Shown: positions 1 through 7,974 of the stretch, in pieces
Position numbering within the stretch: the stretch's first letter is position 1
How the letters are laid out: each line of letters opens with the position of its first letter
From: an uncultured Duodenibacillus sp.
GTDB taxonomy: Bacteria > Pseudomonadota > Gammaproteobacteria > Burkholderiales > Burkholderiaceae_F
NCBI GenBank assembly: GCA_944388865.1
Contig: CALXKM010000042.1
Location: forward strand, 1-52,423
Direction: 5' to 3'
DNA length: 52,423 nucleotides
Position numbers and translations under genes: made by a program
The notes under the pieces: model-generated
Databases searched by the model: none
Told to the model about the DNA's origin: nothing
The model's input: the letters and a program-made list of their open reading frames with translations, nothing else

Positions 1-81
1 GGCTTGTACGACGATCCCGTCGGCATCCAGAAGCTCCTGTCGACGGAAGATTGGATCCATCACCTGGAGCAGAAATGGTAG
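1..81 (+). CDS. C-terminal end of an unidentified protein (partial)
   Basis: The first 27 codons of the window are open in frame 1 and stop at TAG 79-81. The visible residues end in ...DWIHHLEQKW. The gene enters from outside the window, so its start and family cannot be judged. A transposase or other accessory protein is possible given the neighbouring toxin-antitoxin pair, but I see no motif that shows it. Confidence 0.4.
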   Translation, partial: GLYDDPVGIQKLLSTEDWIHHLEQKW

Positions 82-443
82 TAGCGCATTAGTTACGTTC
101 GACACTCTCTCTGGTCGAGATTTTGGATGTTAAATTGGCGCCTACCACGTTGAGATAGCAGAAGGCCGTCGTTGCCTGTTTCTTTGCCGGAACTCCTTAA
201 GAGTTCTTTTGCCGGGTAGTTCACCGGTCGAAAGAATAGGTCCCGAAAGCAGTAATGCCAAGGGAGTAAAAACGACAAAGCCCAGTGCTGCTAACACCGG
301 GCTTGTCACTTTTGTGAGGAGTCTAAGATGGTAGCTCATCTGTTCTCTTCGTGGGAGATTATGCCACAGGCCATTATGGTCTGCACGGGCGACGTCCATG
401 TTGGCCGAACAGTCTGCAGAACAAAACTCTTGCGCAAACTGGA

Positions 444-737
444 TCAAACAAAACGCACTTCCAGTTTCTTGCCAAGTGCCCGTGCATACCTTTCTAAAGA
501 ATTCATGGAAGGCCAACGCCCGCGAGAAAGTCCGCTTTCAATTCGGGCAACTGCCGATTGGCTTGTTCCCATCCGCTGAGCAATGACTTCCTGACTCAAT
601 CCGGAAGCGCGGCGCACCTCTCTGATGCGGGCAAATTCTTCAAGTTCTTCTTTCGCTTGCAGGAATCCTTCCTGAAATTCCGGGTTCTTCATTTGATCGG
701 CAAGCGTTTCTTCAAAAGTCTTAAGCGGTTTGCTCAT
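444..737 (-). CDS. XRE-family antitoxin of a HigBA-like toxin-antitoxin pair
   Basis: A 97-residue protein with a helix-turn-helix of the Cro/CI (XRE) type in its second half: the stretch around LSQEVIAQRMGTSQSAVARI is a classic HTH with the SQSAVARIE recognition helix. In HigA-type modules this protein neutralises the toxin and represses the operon. The start at 737 is chosen over a longer reading frame beginning at 809 because AAGGAG lies just upstream of ATG 737. The gene overlaps the end of the upstream toxin gene by 17 bp, so the two are translationally coupled, toxin first, as in higBA operons. Family call is good; the exact subfamily is inferred. Confidence 0.85.
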   Translation of the reverse strand: MSKPLKTFEETLADQMKNPEFQEGFLQAKEELEEFARIREVRRASGLSQEVIAQRMGTSQSAVARIESGLSRGRWPSMNSLERYARALGKKLEVRFV

Positions 738-1092
738 TTTCAAACTCCTTCTTTCTTGCAAGAGCAATTTCAATTTCTTTTGCAGGCGTTTTCTGGGTCT
801 TCTTGACAAAGCAATGAAGAAGAACGATCCTCCGTCCGATCTGCGTGCAATACATCACGCGTCCAATCCCATCTTTGCCTTTCGCTCTGACTTCAAACAA
901 GCCGCCCCTCAAGGCCCGCGTATGAGGCATCCCCAGATTTGGCCCATCGGTTTTCATGCGATCCAAAAGTGCAAAAGCTTTTGGGCGGATTGTCATCGGA
1001 AGTTCTAGAAGCTCTTGCCGGGCGTTTTCGTTCACAAACTCGATGGTGAACAACATTTCCGCCGGCGTTGTTTCTTGTGTAGATGAAGTCAT
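721..1092 (-). CDS. RelE/HigB-like toxin (phage-derived Gp49-like family)
   Basis: About 123 residues from ATG 1092; an upstream in-frame TTG at 1107 is the alternative start. The core matches the Gp49-like/HigB fold: an N-terminal strand LFTIEFVNENARQEL, then a G-MPHTRALRGGLFEVRAKGKDGIGRVMY segment of the kind seen in RelE-superfamily mRNA interferases, and a Lys-rich C-terminus (FVKKTQKTPAKEI). Such toxins cleave mRNA at the ribosome. It precedes and overlaps its XRE antitoxin, and a palindrome sits directly upstream (1124-1141). Family assignment is from pattern only. Confidence 0.82.
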   Translation of the reverse strand: MTSSTQETTPAEMLFTIEFVNENARQELLELPMTIRPKAFALLDRMKTDGPNLGMPHTRALRGGLFEVRAKGKDGIGRVMYCTQIGRRIVLLHCFVKKTQKTPAKEIEIALARKKEFENEQTA

Positions 1093-1123
1093 CACCAGCT
1101 CACACAAATTTCATTGCGAGAAT

Positions 1124-1141
1124 TATATCAGTATTGATATA
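1124..1141. promoter_or_regulatory. Palindromic operator upstream of the toxin-antitoxin operon
   Basis: TATATCA-gtat-TGATATA is a perfect 7-bp inverted repeat with a 4-bp centre, placed about 30 bp upstream of the toxin start. Its position and A/T-rich dyad form fit an autoregulatory site for the XRE antitoxin; binding itself is inferred. Confidence 0.6.
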
Positions 1142-1150
1142 ACTTCAGCG

Positions 1151-1166
1151 GCCGCCTTCGGGCGGC
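1151..1166. other. GC-rich hairpin with TTCG tetraloop
   Basis: GCCGCC-TTCG-GGCGGC forms a very stable 6-bp stem with a UUCG tetraloop, followed by ATTT. It may be a weak terminator for transcripts coming from the right on either strand; no long U-tract follows, so the role is uncertain. Confidence 0.4.
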
Positions 1167-1812
1167 ATTTGGCGCTTTAAAAGTGTTAGTTCTTGACGGT
1201 GCGGCCTTGGCACGTGATGCATGCCAATAGCTGCCGGCAAAGCCTGCAGATACCAATATGCACAGGTAACCCTCAAAGTGTTAGCAGCCGCAGATCTGCA
1301 CAGTCGTCAGGCAATTCTGAAAAGCCTCAAAAACGCCCATCTTGCCGAGAAATACACAAGGTCTCAAACGATCAGAACTGTCGTGGAAATCAAAATCCGA
1401 TCAGTGATTGGCCAATAGCTGTAGAACTGTAGCGGCAAGTTCCATATCATAGATATCGCGGAGCTCGCCCAGAGCGAGCCAATCGGGTAATTCAAAAGCG
1501 TACCCGCAATGTCGCCGCCGCGAGGAAAACCACGGTTTTGACAATGAAGCAGTTTTACACTTTTTCCACTACCAATCCTGGGTTGGTTGCCAAGTGGTCA
1601 GCCTTGCTGTCGAAGCATATTGAATCGGCGGGTGCAGTTTTTTTGTGCCAGTTAGAAGGTTTGACGCAACTGTTGTTGGCAGATGCAGACAATGTCCCGT
1701 TTTTTCAATCAAACATTCAATGGTGAGAATTATCTGCAACAGATTGCAATTTTCCTCAGCTCAAAAATACAAAAAAGCATCCAACCCTGTAAAATGGTTG
1801 TCCAATTTCAGT
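1167..1812. other. Gap without a supported gene
   Basis: About 650 bp between the toxin-antitoxin operator and tmRNA. Only short open frames without Shine-Dalgarno sites or recognisable motifs are present. The last ~70 bp must hold the ssrA promoter; I could not assign -35/-10 boxes with confidence. Confidence 0.5.
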
Positions 1813-2177
1813 GGGGGTGTTCTGGATTCGACGGGGTGCAGGACGCCGTTTGATGCATGTCGAGGTCTAGTCACCTCGTTAAACCGCTAGACAAAAATAA
1901 ACGCCAACAACGAGCGTTTCGCTCTCGCCGCTTAATGCCGCGAGCGATGCACTAAGTGGTCTCTGGCTTAGGCTGGGTTAAACCGGCAGCATCGTCATCT
2001 CTCAGAGTCTAGGAAAATCTGGAGCTGTGACGGCTTTTCCGAAATCAAGCAGCTGGCTGATGATAGGCCCGTTCATTGGCAGGATCATCAGCAAGATCTC
2101 AAAATCAGTGAACTAAACGTGTAGACTCAACGGAAAAATCGCTTCGGACGCGGGTTCAACTCCCGCCACCTCCACCA
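1813..2177 (+). ncRNA. ssrA: Transfer-messenger RNA (tmRNA)
   Basis: The 5' end GGGGGTG at 1813-1819 pairs with CACCTCC at 2167-2173 to form the tRNA-like acceptor stem (one G-U pair), followed by discriminator A and encoded CCA at 2175-2177. The strongly conserved TTCTGGATTCGACGG lies at the 5' end and the T-arm GGTTCAACTCC near the 3' end. The resume codon is GCC 1903-1905 and the internal frame runs to TAA 1933-1935, giving the tag ANNERFALAA. tmRNA with SmpB rescues stalled ribosomes and adds this degradation tag. It is the one-piece form. The tag ends in ALAA, the usual ClpXP/ClpAP-recognised terminus, but its middle (NNERF) departs from the common enterobacterial NDENY. Confidence 0.97.
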
Positions 2178-2259
2178 TTCCCCGTTTCCAGAGATGCTCC
2201 GAACCTTCACAGTTTGTTCTGGGATTTCTTTTGTTTCCAGGCGATTACGCATTTTTTGT

Positions 2260-2285
2260 ATCCGAACAAGGTTCGGATTTTCTTA
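2260..2285 (+). terminator. Rho-independent terminator of ssrA
   Basis: ATCCGAAC-aag-GTTCGGAT is a perfect 8-bp stem with a 3-nt loop followed by TTTCTT, about 80 bp after the tmRNA 3' end. The orientation fits termination of the ssrA transcript. Confidence 0.82.
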
Positions 2286-2375
2286 GTTGCCCCAGACAAA
2301 GAAAATTGCTGACAACAAATCCTGCTGACAGCAAAGTAGGATAGTGCTTTCCGTTTGTCGATACCGGTTTTCCAA

Positions 2376-3131
2376 ATGATTGTTCAATACGCATCTGATC
2401 TGCATCTGGTTTTTGAGCAGAATTTTCGGTATGTCCTCTCGGGCGGTATCCGACCTGAAGGCGACTGTTTGCTGTTGGCTGGCGACATTGTCAATCTTCA
2501 GTGTTTGTCGCGCTTTGATGCATTTTGGGACTGGTGCTCGGCGAACTTCAAAGAAACAATTTTTGTTCCCGGCAATCACGACTGGTATGGCACCTGGGAC
2601 GACGAGGCTCAACTCGTGGATGGCTTGAACCTGCAGATTCGCAGCAATGTACGTTGCTGCAATAACGCAACGATTCGAATCGGAAGCACTGACTTTATTT
2701 GCTCAACTTTGTGGTCCGATGTGCCGCCGCTGGCTGCCGTCTGTTCCGTGCTTCCTGATTTTCGTAAGATCAACTTCGGCGATCAACGCATGACGGTCCA
2801 GGATTACGTTTCTCTGCACAAAGCCTCAAGGCACTTTTTGGAAAAAGCTGTCGACACGTCAACAGCAGAGCACGTGGTCGTTGTTACACATCACGTTCCG
2901 AGCATGGCGGTGGTTAGCGAGACTCATAAGCTTTCGCCCATTAATTCTGGCTTTGCTACCGAACTCGGCAATTGGATTGCCGATGCCGGCATCGACTGCT
3001 GGGTTTACGGGCATTCGCACGTTTCGCTTGAGGCTCGAATTGGGCAAACGAGCATAGTCTCAAATCAGCTTGGCTATTTGAGCTTAGGCGAGGGCGAAAA
3101 TTATTGCGAAGCCAAAACATTCAGGCTTTGA
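2376..3131 (+). CDS. Calcineurin-like metallophosphoesterase
   Basis: A 251-residue protein carrying the full two-metal phosphoesterase motif series: D-L-H at residues 8-10, GD at 36-37, GNHD at 66-69, a histidine pair at 172-173 and GHSH at 212-215. These residues bind two divalent metals and attack phosphomono- or diester bonds. The ATG at 2376 puts the first motif at the usual distance from the N-terminus; an in-frame TTG lies at 2355. No signal peptide is seen, so it should be cytoplasmic. The substrate cannot be read from the sequence. It stands alone between ssrA and a convergent AraC-type regulator. Confidence 0.88.
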   Translation: MIVQYASDLHLVFEQNFRYVLSGGIRPEGDCLLLAGDIVNLQCLSRFDAFWDWCSANFKETIFVPGNHDWYGTWDDEAQLVDGLNLQIRSNVRCCNNATIRIGSTDFICSTLWSDVPPLAAVCSVLPDFRKINFGDQRMTVQDYVSLHKASRHFLEKAVDTSTAEHVVVVTHHVPSMAVVSETHKLSPINSGFATELGNWIADAGIDCWVYGHSHVSLEARIGQTSIVSNQLGYLSLGEGENYCEAKTFRL

Positions 3132-3230
3132 TGAGTTGCTGCTAGATGACCGTTGCTGCAAAATTCGGCAGGCTTCAGCGATTGCCCGTAATGGCTTTTC
3201 GTGAAGGTCGGCAGAAGCAAGAATGAAGCA

Positions 3231-3265
3231 GCTTGTCTGTCTCTCCCGAAGAAGAGCAGACAAGC
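3231..3265. terminator. Inverted repeat between convergent genes
   Basis: GCTTGTCTG (3231-3239) and CAGACAAGC (3257-3265) form a 9-bp stem, extendable inward, in the gap between the converging phosphoesterase and AraC-type genes. On the plus strand it is followed by A residues rather than T, so it is not a textbook intrinsic terminator, though its location suggests transcript ends meet here. Confidence 0.4.
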
Positions 3266-3288
3266 AAAAAAAGCATCAGGCCAGAGAC

Positions 3289-4236
3289 TTAGGCAATGCC
3301 GGCAGGTTTGGTCTGCGTCGTGACGAATTGACGCGGGGGCATGCCGAACGTGCGCTTATATTCGCGGCTAAACTGGTTGGGGCTCGCATAGCCAACTTCA
3401 TAGGCTGCCTGCGTAGCGCTGTAGCCTTTTGTCATCATGAGATGCTGCGCCTGATACAGACACTGGCGCTTATGGAACTGCAGAGGCGAGAGCTTCGTGA
3501 TCGTCTTGAAATGACGATAAAAGGTCGAGCGCGTCATGTGCGCCATTTCGGCAAGCTGATCAATGTCAAAGGGTTTGCCGGTATTCTGGCGAATCCAATT
3601 GATGGTCTTGTTGATGCGGTTGGCCGTGCTGTTTTGGGTAAAGAAGTGCGCGAGCGCAGCCCCTTGAGGACTCATCAAGATCAAATAGGTGAGCTCTCTT
3701 TCAATTAAAGGCGCCCGTGCGGAGATTTGCTCTGGAGTATCAAGAAGCCTAAACAAACGCAAATAGGATTCAACAATGTCGCAAGAGCAGGCCGAAACCG
3801 TGAAGATGCGCGAGGTATGCATGAAATCCTGCTTGCCGTGTTTTTCCAGAATTTCTGGCTGCGTCTGCACTAAGTCGGAAATCAAAAGAGGATCGAGTCT
3901 AAGCGAACAAGAAACATAGGGGTCTTGCGGCGAAGCTCTGAAAATTTCATAGGAAGAGGGGGTGTCAGCAGCTGTCGAAATGCTCGTGTAGCGGCCATAT
4001 TCCCAGTTTTTGCCGTCCACGTTTACGCGCTTGGCCCCTTGCAGGATCAAGCCGCTCGAAAGCGTGTAGAAGCAGTTGAGGTCAGAAACAGGGTGCTCGT
4101 GAATGTTGTACGTGAGATTTGGAACCGGCAGCTCCGTGCCGTTGGTTTCAGGATGAGCACGACAGTAGTCGGTGATGCGTTTTTTCAGAAGGTTGCAGGC
4201 GAAGCGAGTTTCTTCAGGAACAGACCAATTAAGCAT
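3289..4236 (-). CDS. AraC-family transcriptional regulator
   Basis: About 315 residues. The C-terminal ~100 residues carry the double helix-turn-helix typical of AraC/XylS proteins: IDQLAEMAHMTRSTFYRHFK is the first HTH and SATQAAYEVGYASPNQFSREY the second, followed by the FGMPPRQF signature. The N-terminal half resembles the AraC_N type effector domain (sequence such as LILQGAKRVNVDGKNWEYG). ATG 4236 is preferred because GAGGA precedes it closely; TTG 4248 is in frame. It lies downstream of, and on the same strand as, the Tat-exported peptidase gene, with a terminator between them, so it may control that gene, but this is inference. Confidence 0.88.
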   Translation of the reverse strand: MLNWSVPEETRFACNLLKKRITDYCRAHPETNGTELPVPNLTYNIHEHPVSDLNCFYTLSSGLILQGAKRVNVDGKNWEYGRYTSISTAADTPSSYEIFRASPQDPYVSCSLRLDPLLISDLVQTQPEILEKHGKQDFMHTSRIFTVSACSCDIVESYLRLFRLLDTPEQISARAPLIERELTYLILMSPQGAALAHFFTQNSTANRINKTINWIRQNTGKPFDIDQLAEMAHMTRSTFYRHFKTITKLSPLQFHKRQCLYQAQHLMMTKGYSATQAAYEVGYASPNQFSREYKRTFGMPPRQFVTTQTKPAGIA

Positions 4237-4407
4237 TAAATTCCTCAAAAACTATGTCAAATAAGCCCAGGATTGAGATAAAAAGGCAATCGTTACGGCG
4301 ATGATAGAACAGGAATGTTGCATCAGTATTGCTTTATTGACTTGGAATTGTGAAGAAATTCTTCAAAATAGACGCCAAGCGCAATGTAAATCAAAATACG
4401 AAGTTCT

Positions 4408-4419
4408 GAAAATACTTTT
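4408..4419 (+). repeat. Dispersed intergenic motif GAAAATACTTTT, copy 1
   Basis: Perfect copy of a 12-mer that recurs at 5896, 17794 and 20000 and, with one change, at 24663, always on the plus strand and always between genes. Confidence 0.6.
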
Positions 4420-4502
4420 ATATGCAAAGATTTGTAGAGGTCAGATGAACGGAGAAATATGGGATTACGTTTGGTTCGAGTGGTGCAACAGTCAAGAACA
4501 CA

Positions 4503-4530
4503 AAACGGCCGAATTCGCACTCGGCCGTTT
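4503..4530 (-). terminator. Terminator of the M20 peptidase gene
   Basis: AAACGGCCGA and TCGGCCGTTT form a perfect 10-bp stem around an 8-nt loop. Read on the minus strand it ends in GTTTTG, about 50 bp after the peptidase stop. The flanking A and T runs mean it could work in both directions. Confidence 0.78.
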
Positions 4531-4580
4531 CGGTAAATAATTCCCACGTTTGAACACGAGGAAATCGGTGGAAATGTGAG

Positions 4581-5807
4581 TTAAAGACCTGTATCCGCCA
4601 GCAGGTTTAGGACGCGTTGGCTAAGCTGTATTCGCGGCATTGCAGTCGATAAATCAGACCACTCGGTTTGCGGATTGTGCAAGTTTCCGCCGACAACGCC
4701 CATTGCGCAAACAACAGCGGCACCCTGAGCCGAGAACTTGTTGCCATCGGAAGCGCCGCCAACAGTAAGCCACCGTGGTTTTTTCTGACCTAGTTCGGCA
4801 GCAGCTTTGTCGACCAGTCCAATCAATTTTTCAGACTGAGGCGTTCTTGCCAAAGCAGAGGAAATCTTTGGCGGCACCAACTCTGACTTCACGCCTTCCA
4901 TAAAGCCCTTCTTGCACATTGCATCAACCTCGGCCAGGACGGCATCGCGCGTTTTGTCGTTCATGAAGCGGAAGTCAAAAGTAACTTCTGCGTGCTCGGC
5001 GATGGTGTTTGGAACTGTGCCCCCCTTGACGACATCGCCATTGAGTGTGACGCCTTCGTACTTTTTGGCGACCGCACTAATTTTCGGAATAGCTAAAGCC
5101 ATTGCGTAGACGGCGTTGCGTCCATCTTGTGGGTTATTGCCTGCATGTGCTGGTTTTCCGTGAAACTTGACGGTTAAAAAGATTGATCCTTTACGTACGG
5201 CAACAAAAGCACCGCCGGGGACTTCTCCACGGCCTGGTTCGTAAATGAGTGCAATAGGAGTTTTCTTGGCTTGTTCAGCCATAAAGGCTCTCGAGGCGTC
5301 TGATCCGGATTCTTCACCAGGATTGATGACGACGGCAATGTTGAGTTTTTCCGTGACATGCTTAGGAAGGCCCTTGCAAATCCACCAAACGGCGTTGAGT
5401 GAACTTTTATCGTCGGCGACACCGGCACCGTAGGCCTTGTGTCCATCAAGTTTGAACGGATATTTGGCAGCGTTTCCAACAGGCTGAACTGTGTCGCTGT
5501 GCGCACAGAGGACAACATCATAACGATCTTGATTCTTGTGGCTCGTTGCGACCAAGGCATTGCCTCTGCCTTTGCAGTAAGGAGTAGAGACCGTCCAGCC
5601 AATTGATCGGAAGCGTTTTGCAAAGATGTTAATGATTTTATTGCTACCTTCTTCGTAACCGCTCTTGGAGTCAATGCTCACAAGTTCAGCTACTTCGCTG
5701 GCAAACTGCTTCAGGTTGAAGGCGTTGGCCGCTGCTTTTGGAATGATTGCAGGGCCAGCGGCAGCTACCGCAGCTGCCTGCAGAAATTGACGACGCGTTG
5801 AAGTCAT
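4581..5807 (-). CDS. Tat-exported M20 family metallopeptidase (carboxypeptidase G2-like)
   Basis: A 408-residue protein. It begins with a twin-arginine signal (TRRQFLQAAA at residues 4-13, then an Ala-rich segment to about 28), so it should be exported folded, with metal bound. The M20 dinuclear zinc site is visible: H103 and D105 (CAHSDTV), D132 in GAGVADDK, the EE pair at 165-166 in NPGEESGS, and a late His in GGNLHNPQTEW. The dimerisation domain has the usual KFHGKPAHAGNNPQDGRNA region. The family includes glutamate carboxypeptidases; the actual peptide or amide substrate is unknown. It is followed by a strong terminator and has its own long upstream region, so it is probably monocistronic. 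Confidence 0.9.
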   Translation of the reverse strand: MTSTRRQFLQAAAVAAAGPAIIPKAAANAFNLKQFASEVAELVSIDSKSGYEEGSNKIINIFAKRFRSIGWTVSTPYCKGRGNALVATSHKNQDRYDVVLCAHSDTVQPVGNAAKYPFKLDGHKAYGAGVADDKSSLNAVWWICKGLPKHVTEKLNIAVVINPGEESGSDASRAFMAEQAKKTPIALIYEPGRGEVPGGAFVAVRKGSIFLTVKFHGKPAHAGNNPQDGRNAVYAMALAIPKISAVAKKYEGVTLNGDVVKGGTVPNTIAEHAEVTFDFRFMNDKTRDAVLAEVDAMCKKGFMEGVKSELVPPKISSALARTPQSEKLIGLVDKAAAELGQKKPRWLTVGGASDGNKFSAQGAAVVCAMGVVGGNLHNPQTEWSDLSTAMPRIQLSQRVLNLLADTGL

Positions 5808-5895
5808 GGATGCCTCCTTTTGTGCAAATGTACACCGTGTTGCATGTTATGCCGATTGGAAACAAAGAAAAAAGCAAACCGAAATCAGGACTACA

Positions 5896-5907
5896 GAAAA
5901 TACTTTT
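5896..5907 (+). repeat. Dispersed intergenic motif GAAAATACTTTT, copy 2
   Basis: Perfect copy of the 12-mer, about 90 bp upstream of the start of the M20 peptidase gene (5807, minus strand). Confidence 0.6.
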
Positions 5908-6136
5908 CTATGAATTGAAAGAGTAGGGGCGATTTCGGCAGAATTTGTCCGTGAACAGCGTCATGCTCACTCATTTCTGAGGTGAAGTTCTTGAGCATTG
6001 GGCATAAGAGTCCAATGCCAATCGAAAACGAACGGCTGCAAAAGTTTGCTGTGGTGCATTGATAAGCGACGACAAAGCAATTCAAAGATATCAAAGCTCA
6101 ACAGGACCAAAAAACCGTAAAAAAGCGATAAATTTA

Positions 6137-6164
6137 ACTCAACATAATAGTAGTTATGTTGAGC
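6137..6164 (+). repeat. dif-like palindromic site, left copy
   Basis: CTCAACATAA (6138-6147), a 6-bp centre TAGTAG, and TTATGTTGAG (6154-6163) form a perfect 10-bp inverted repeat around 6 bp. The arms ending ...CATAA and starting TTATGTT match the layout and inner bases of Xer recombination sites (11-bp arms, 6-bp spacer, XerD arm TTATGTTAA). An inverted partner lies at 6637-6664. Xer use is inferred; an operator is the alternative. Confidence 0.55.
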
Positions 6165-6636
6165 AATATGCGTTTTTTGATGATTTCCCTCGTGATTGTC
6201 CTTGCAACAGTGCCTGGGAACGGCACGTTTATTTTTGCTTGTTGTTTAGGAACTTAGCGTGATCGAAACTCATGTCGTTTGGCTGCTTCCATGTTTGCAC
6301 TGCTGTTTGTCTTTCTTCGGCTGTCGCGAGCTGTTTGCAAATCTCTTATGGTCAGACTTGGAGCGCCGTGTCCGAACAGAGTGTCTTCGCAGATCATTGG
6401 TCTGTTCGTACGGCGTGCCGGTTTGTTGAGATTTCTTGCGTTTTTCGCAGCATAAGGCAACATAACCGTCTGCTCATTGAGCAGCGCAAATTTGGCGGTC
6501 GGTTCAAGGAATGCGGCAGCTCGCAAAAAACCGTAACGGAACCTTCCGATGCGTTTTGCTCGCCGAAAACCGATATGCACTTCGGCCTGCAATCTAGAAA
6601 TGCCGTCGACGACAATGGTTCCCACTACTTCGCCAA
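6165..6636. other. Segment between the two dif-like sites; no convincing gene
   Basis: About 470 bp. Open frames exist on both strands (for example 6254-6625 on the minus strand and 6272-6661 on the plus strand), but none has a recognisable domain, and the predicted proteins look like chance translations or the worn remains of a gene. The stretch downstream of jetD (6665-6777) is also empty. Confidence 0.4.
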
Positions 6637-6664
6637 ACGCGCAATAACTACTATTATGTAGAGT
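6637..6664 (-). repeat. dif-like palindromic site, right copy (inverted)
   Basis: ACGCGCAATAA, centre CTACTA, TTATGTAGAGT. The centre is the exact reverse complement of the left site's centre, so the two sites are inverted. Positions 6644-6664 match the reverse complement of 6137-6157 in 20 of 21 bases. The sites start exactly 500 bp apart. Confidence 0.55.
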
Positions 6665-6777
6665 AAAAAATCAATCAAATCAGCACGTTGGCTGAAATTT
6701 ATGTAGGATTTGCACTGCTTTCTTTGTGCGGATTCTCTTCTTTCTTGCGGCTCAGACGCATCAGGTTTTATTCGGAT

Positions 6778-7974
6778 TCAAACCTGCGGCTTGCCGAGAA
6801 TCTTTTCAATGGCGGCATTGACGTGCGACAACGGCACCCTCTCCTGCTCCAAGCGTAGAGAAGAAGCTCTCAGTTGATCAAAGAGAGCGAGCTCTGCGTC
6901 GGTGAGGTTTTTTGGTGTTTCCGCAAGACCTTTTGTGGGGTCCCGTACGGCCAAGCTGCTGAATTTGCTGAATGTCTCCACATCCATAAGAAAAGACCGT
7001 GCCTGAGGCACTTTCGTTCTGATGGCTGACAAAATGTCCAGACCGTGTACGTCAAGGTCACCAAAGTAGCTGACATCGACCTCCTGCAGCCAATTCACGC
7101 TGCTCAATACTTCAAAGCCGTAGCCCATTCCCATCAGCACGGGAATTTCTTGAGGCACCGCAATGCTCAATCCCGTCTGTATGTTTTCGACGATGACCAC
7201 GGTTTTGGGCTTGCGCAGATTGAGCACTTCTGCGGGTAGTCCCACCATTGCTTCAGCAGGAATGCCGTCAGCAAACACTTGAGCGTGGCGCACGCGAACC
7301 GTGGCTGGAGGCGTTTTGAAGCCCCATATTCTCGCCAATTGTGAGGCCGGCATGTTCTGATCGGTCTGTGCAGAAAGCATGCGGGCCAAAAGCGAAGCGT
7401 GCCGCTCAAGCCATTTGGTGTCAACGCCGAAGACAGAAATCTCGCGAATAAAGCAGCCGGCAGGCTGATGCAGCAGCATCCATTCAACCAGACCGAGCAG
7501 CCTTTCAAACTCTTCGTCTTTGGCCGTTGCAGCAAATTTGCGTTCGTCGGCCAGAGCACAGGCAGCTTTGGCCAGCCGTCGTTCTGCAAGCATTGTTATG
7601 CGGCTTGATGCCCGCAGAAAATCCTGCAGCTGCTGCTTGCCTGCAAAAGCTACTGCGGCTTGAGCCGTACGAATCACCAAGCGTTCCGGGACGCGACGAG
7701 TGCCGCCCATGGAGTGCCAAAAGACGTCCTTCCAGAGAACTTCGGCGCCAGACGGAATTGCTGAAGCCTCCCTCCACTGCCTTATCCAGCGCTCGGTTTT
7801 CATCACGTCTTGAGCAGCGGCTTTTTCCGTTGGTATGCCGATGGAAAACTCAAGCGGCTTGTGCTCAGGCAAGTTGATGCACTTGAGCCAGTCGGAAAAG
7901 GATCGATTGCAGCGCGTTCTGACGAGCTCTCTGACCTCCTCTATCGAACGCCCGGTGTTTTTGGCAATGCTCAT
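6778..7974 (-). CDS. jetD: JetD: Wadjet nuclease subunit (DUF3322/DUF2220)
   Basis: A 398-residue protein. The N-terminal half fits DUF3322 and the C-terminal half DUF2220, a Toprim fold related to topoisomerase VI subunit A. The Toprim acidic residues are visible: E263 in VIVENIQT and D306/D308 in SYFGDLDVHG. In Wadjet type I this subunit makes the double-strand cut in small circular DNA after the SMC complex has extruded it. The start codon overlaps the jetC stop by 4 bp, showing coupling as the last gene of jetABCD. Catalytic residues are intact, so the protein is predicted active. Confidence 0.9.
   Translation of the reverse strand: MSIAKNTGRSIEEVRELVRTRCNRSFSDWLKCINLPEHKPLEFSIGIPTEKAAAQDVMKTERWIRQWREASAIPSGAEVLWKDVFWHSMGGTRRVPERLVIRTAQAAVAFAGKQQLQDFLRASSRITMLAERRLAKAACALADERKFAATAKDEEFERLLGLVEWMLLHQPAGCFIREISVFGVDTKWLERHASLLARMLSAQTDQNMPASQLARIWGFKTPPATVRVRHAQVFADGIPAEAMVGLPAEVLNLRKPKTVVIVENIQTGLSIAVPQEIPVLMGMGYGFEVLSSVNWLQEVDVSYFGDLDVHGLDILSAIRTKVPQARSFLMDVETFSKFSSLAVRDPTKGLAETPKNLTDAELALFDQLRASSLRLEQERVPLSHVNAAIEKILGKPQV

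Noticed and set aside
142-516. 124-residue minus-strand frame near the left edge
   Set aside because: It overlaps the antitoxin 3' end, lacks a domain and has no supporting context.
4301-4540. 79-residue plus-strand frame
   Set aside because: It crosses a terminator hairpin and a dispersed motif, has no Shine-Dalgarno site and no recognisable sequence.
6254-6625. 123-residue minus-strand frame between the dif-like sites
   Set aside because: No recognisable domain and the other frames are equally open. It could be a gene remnant, but I cannot support a call.
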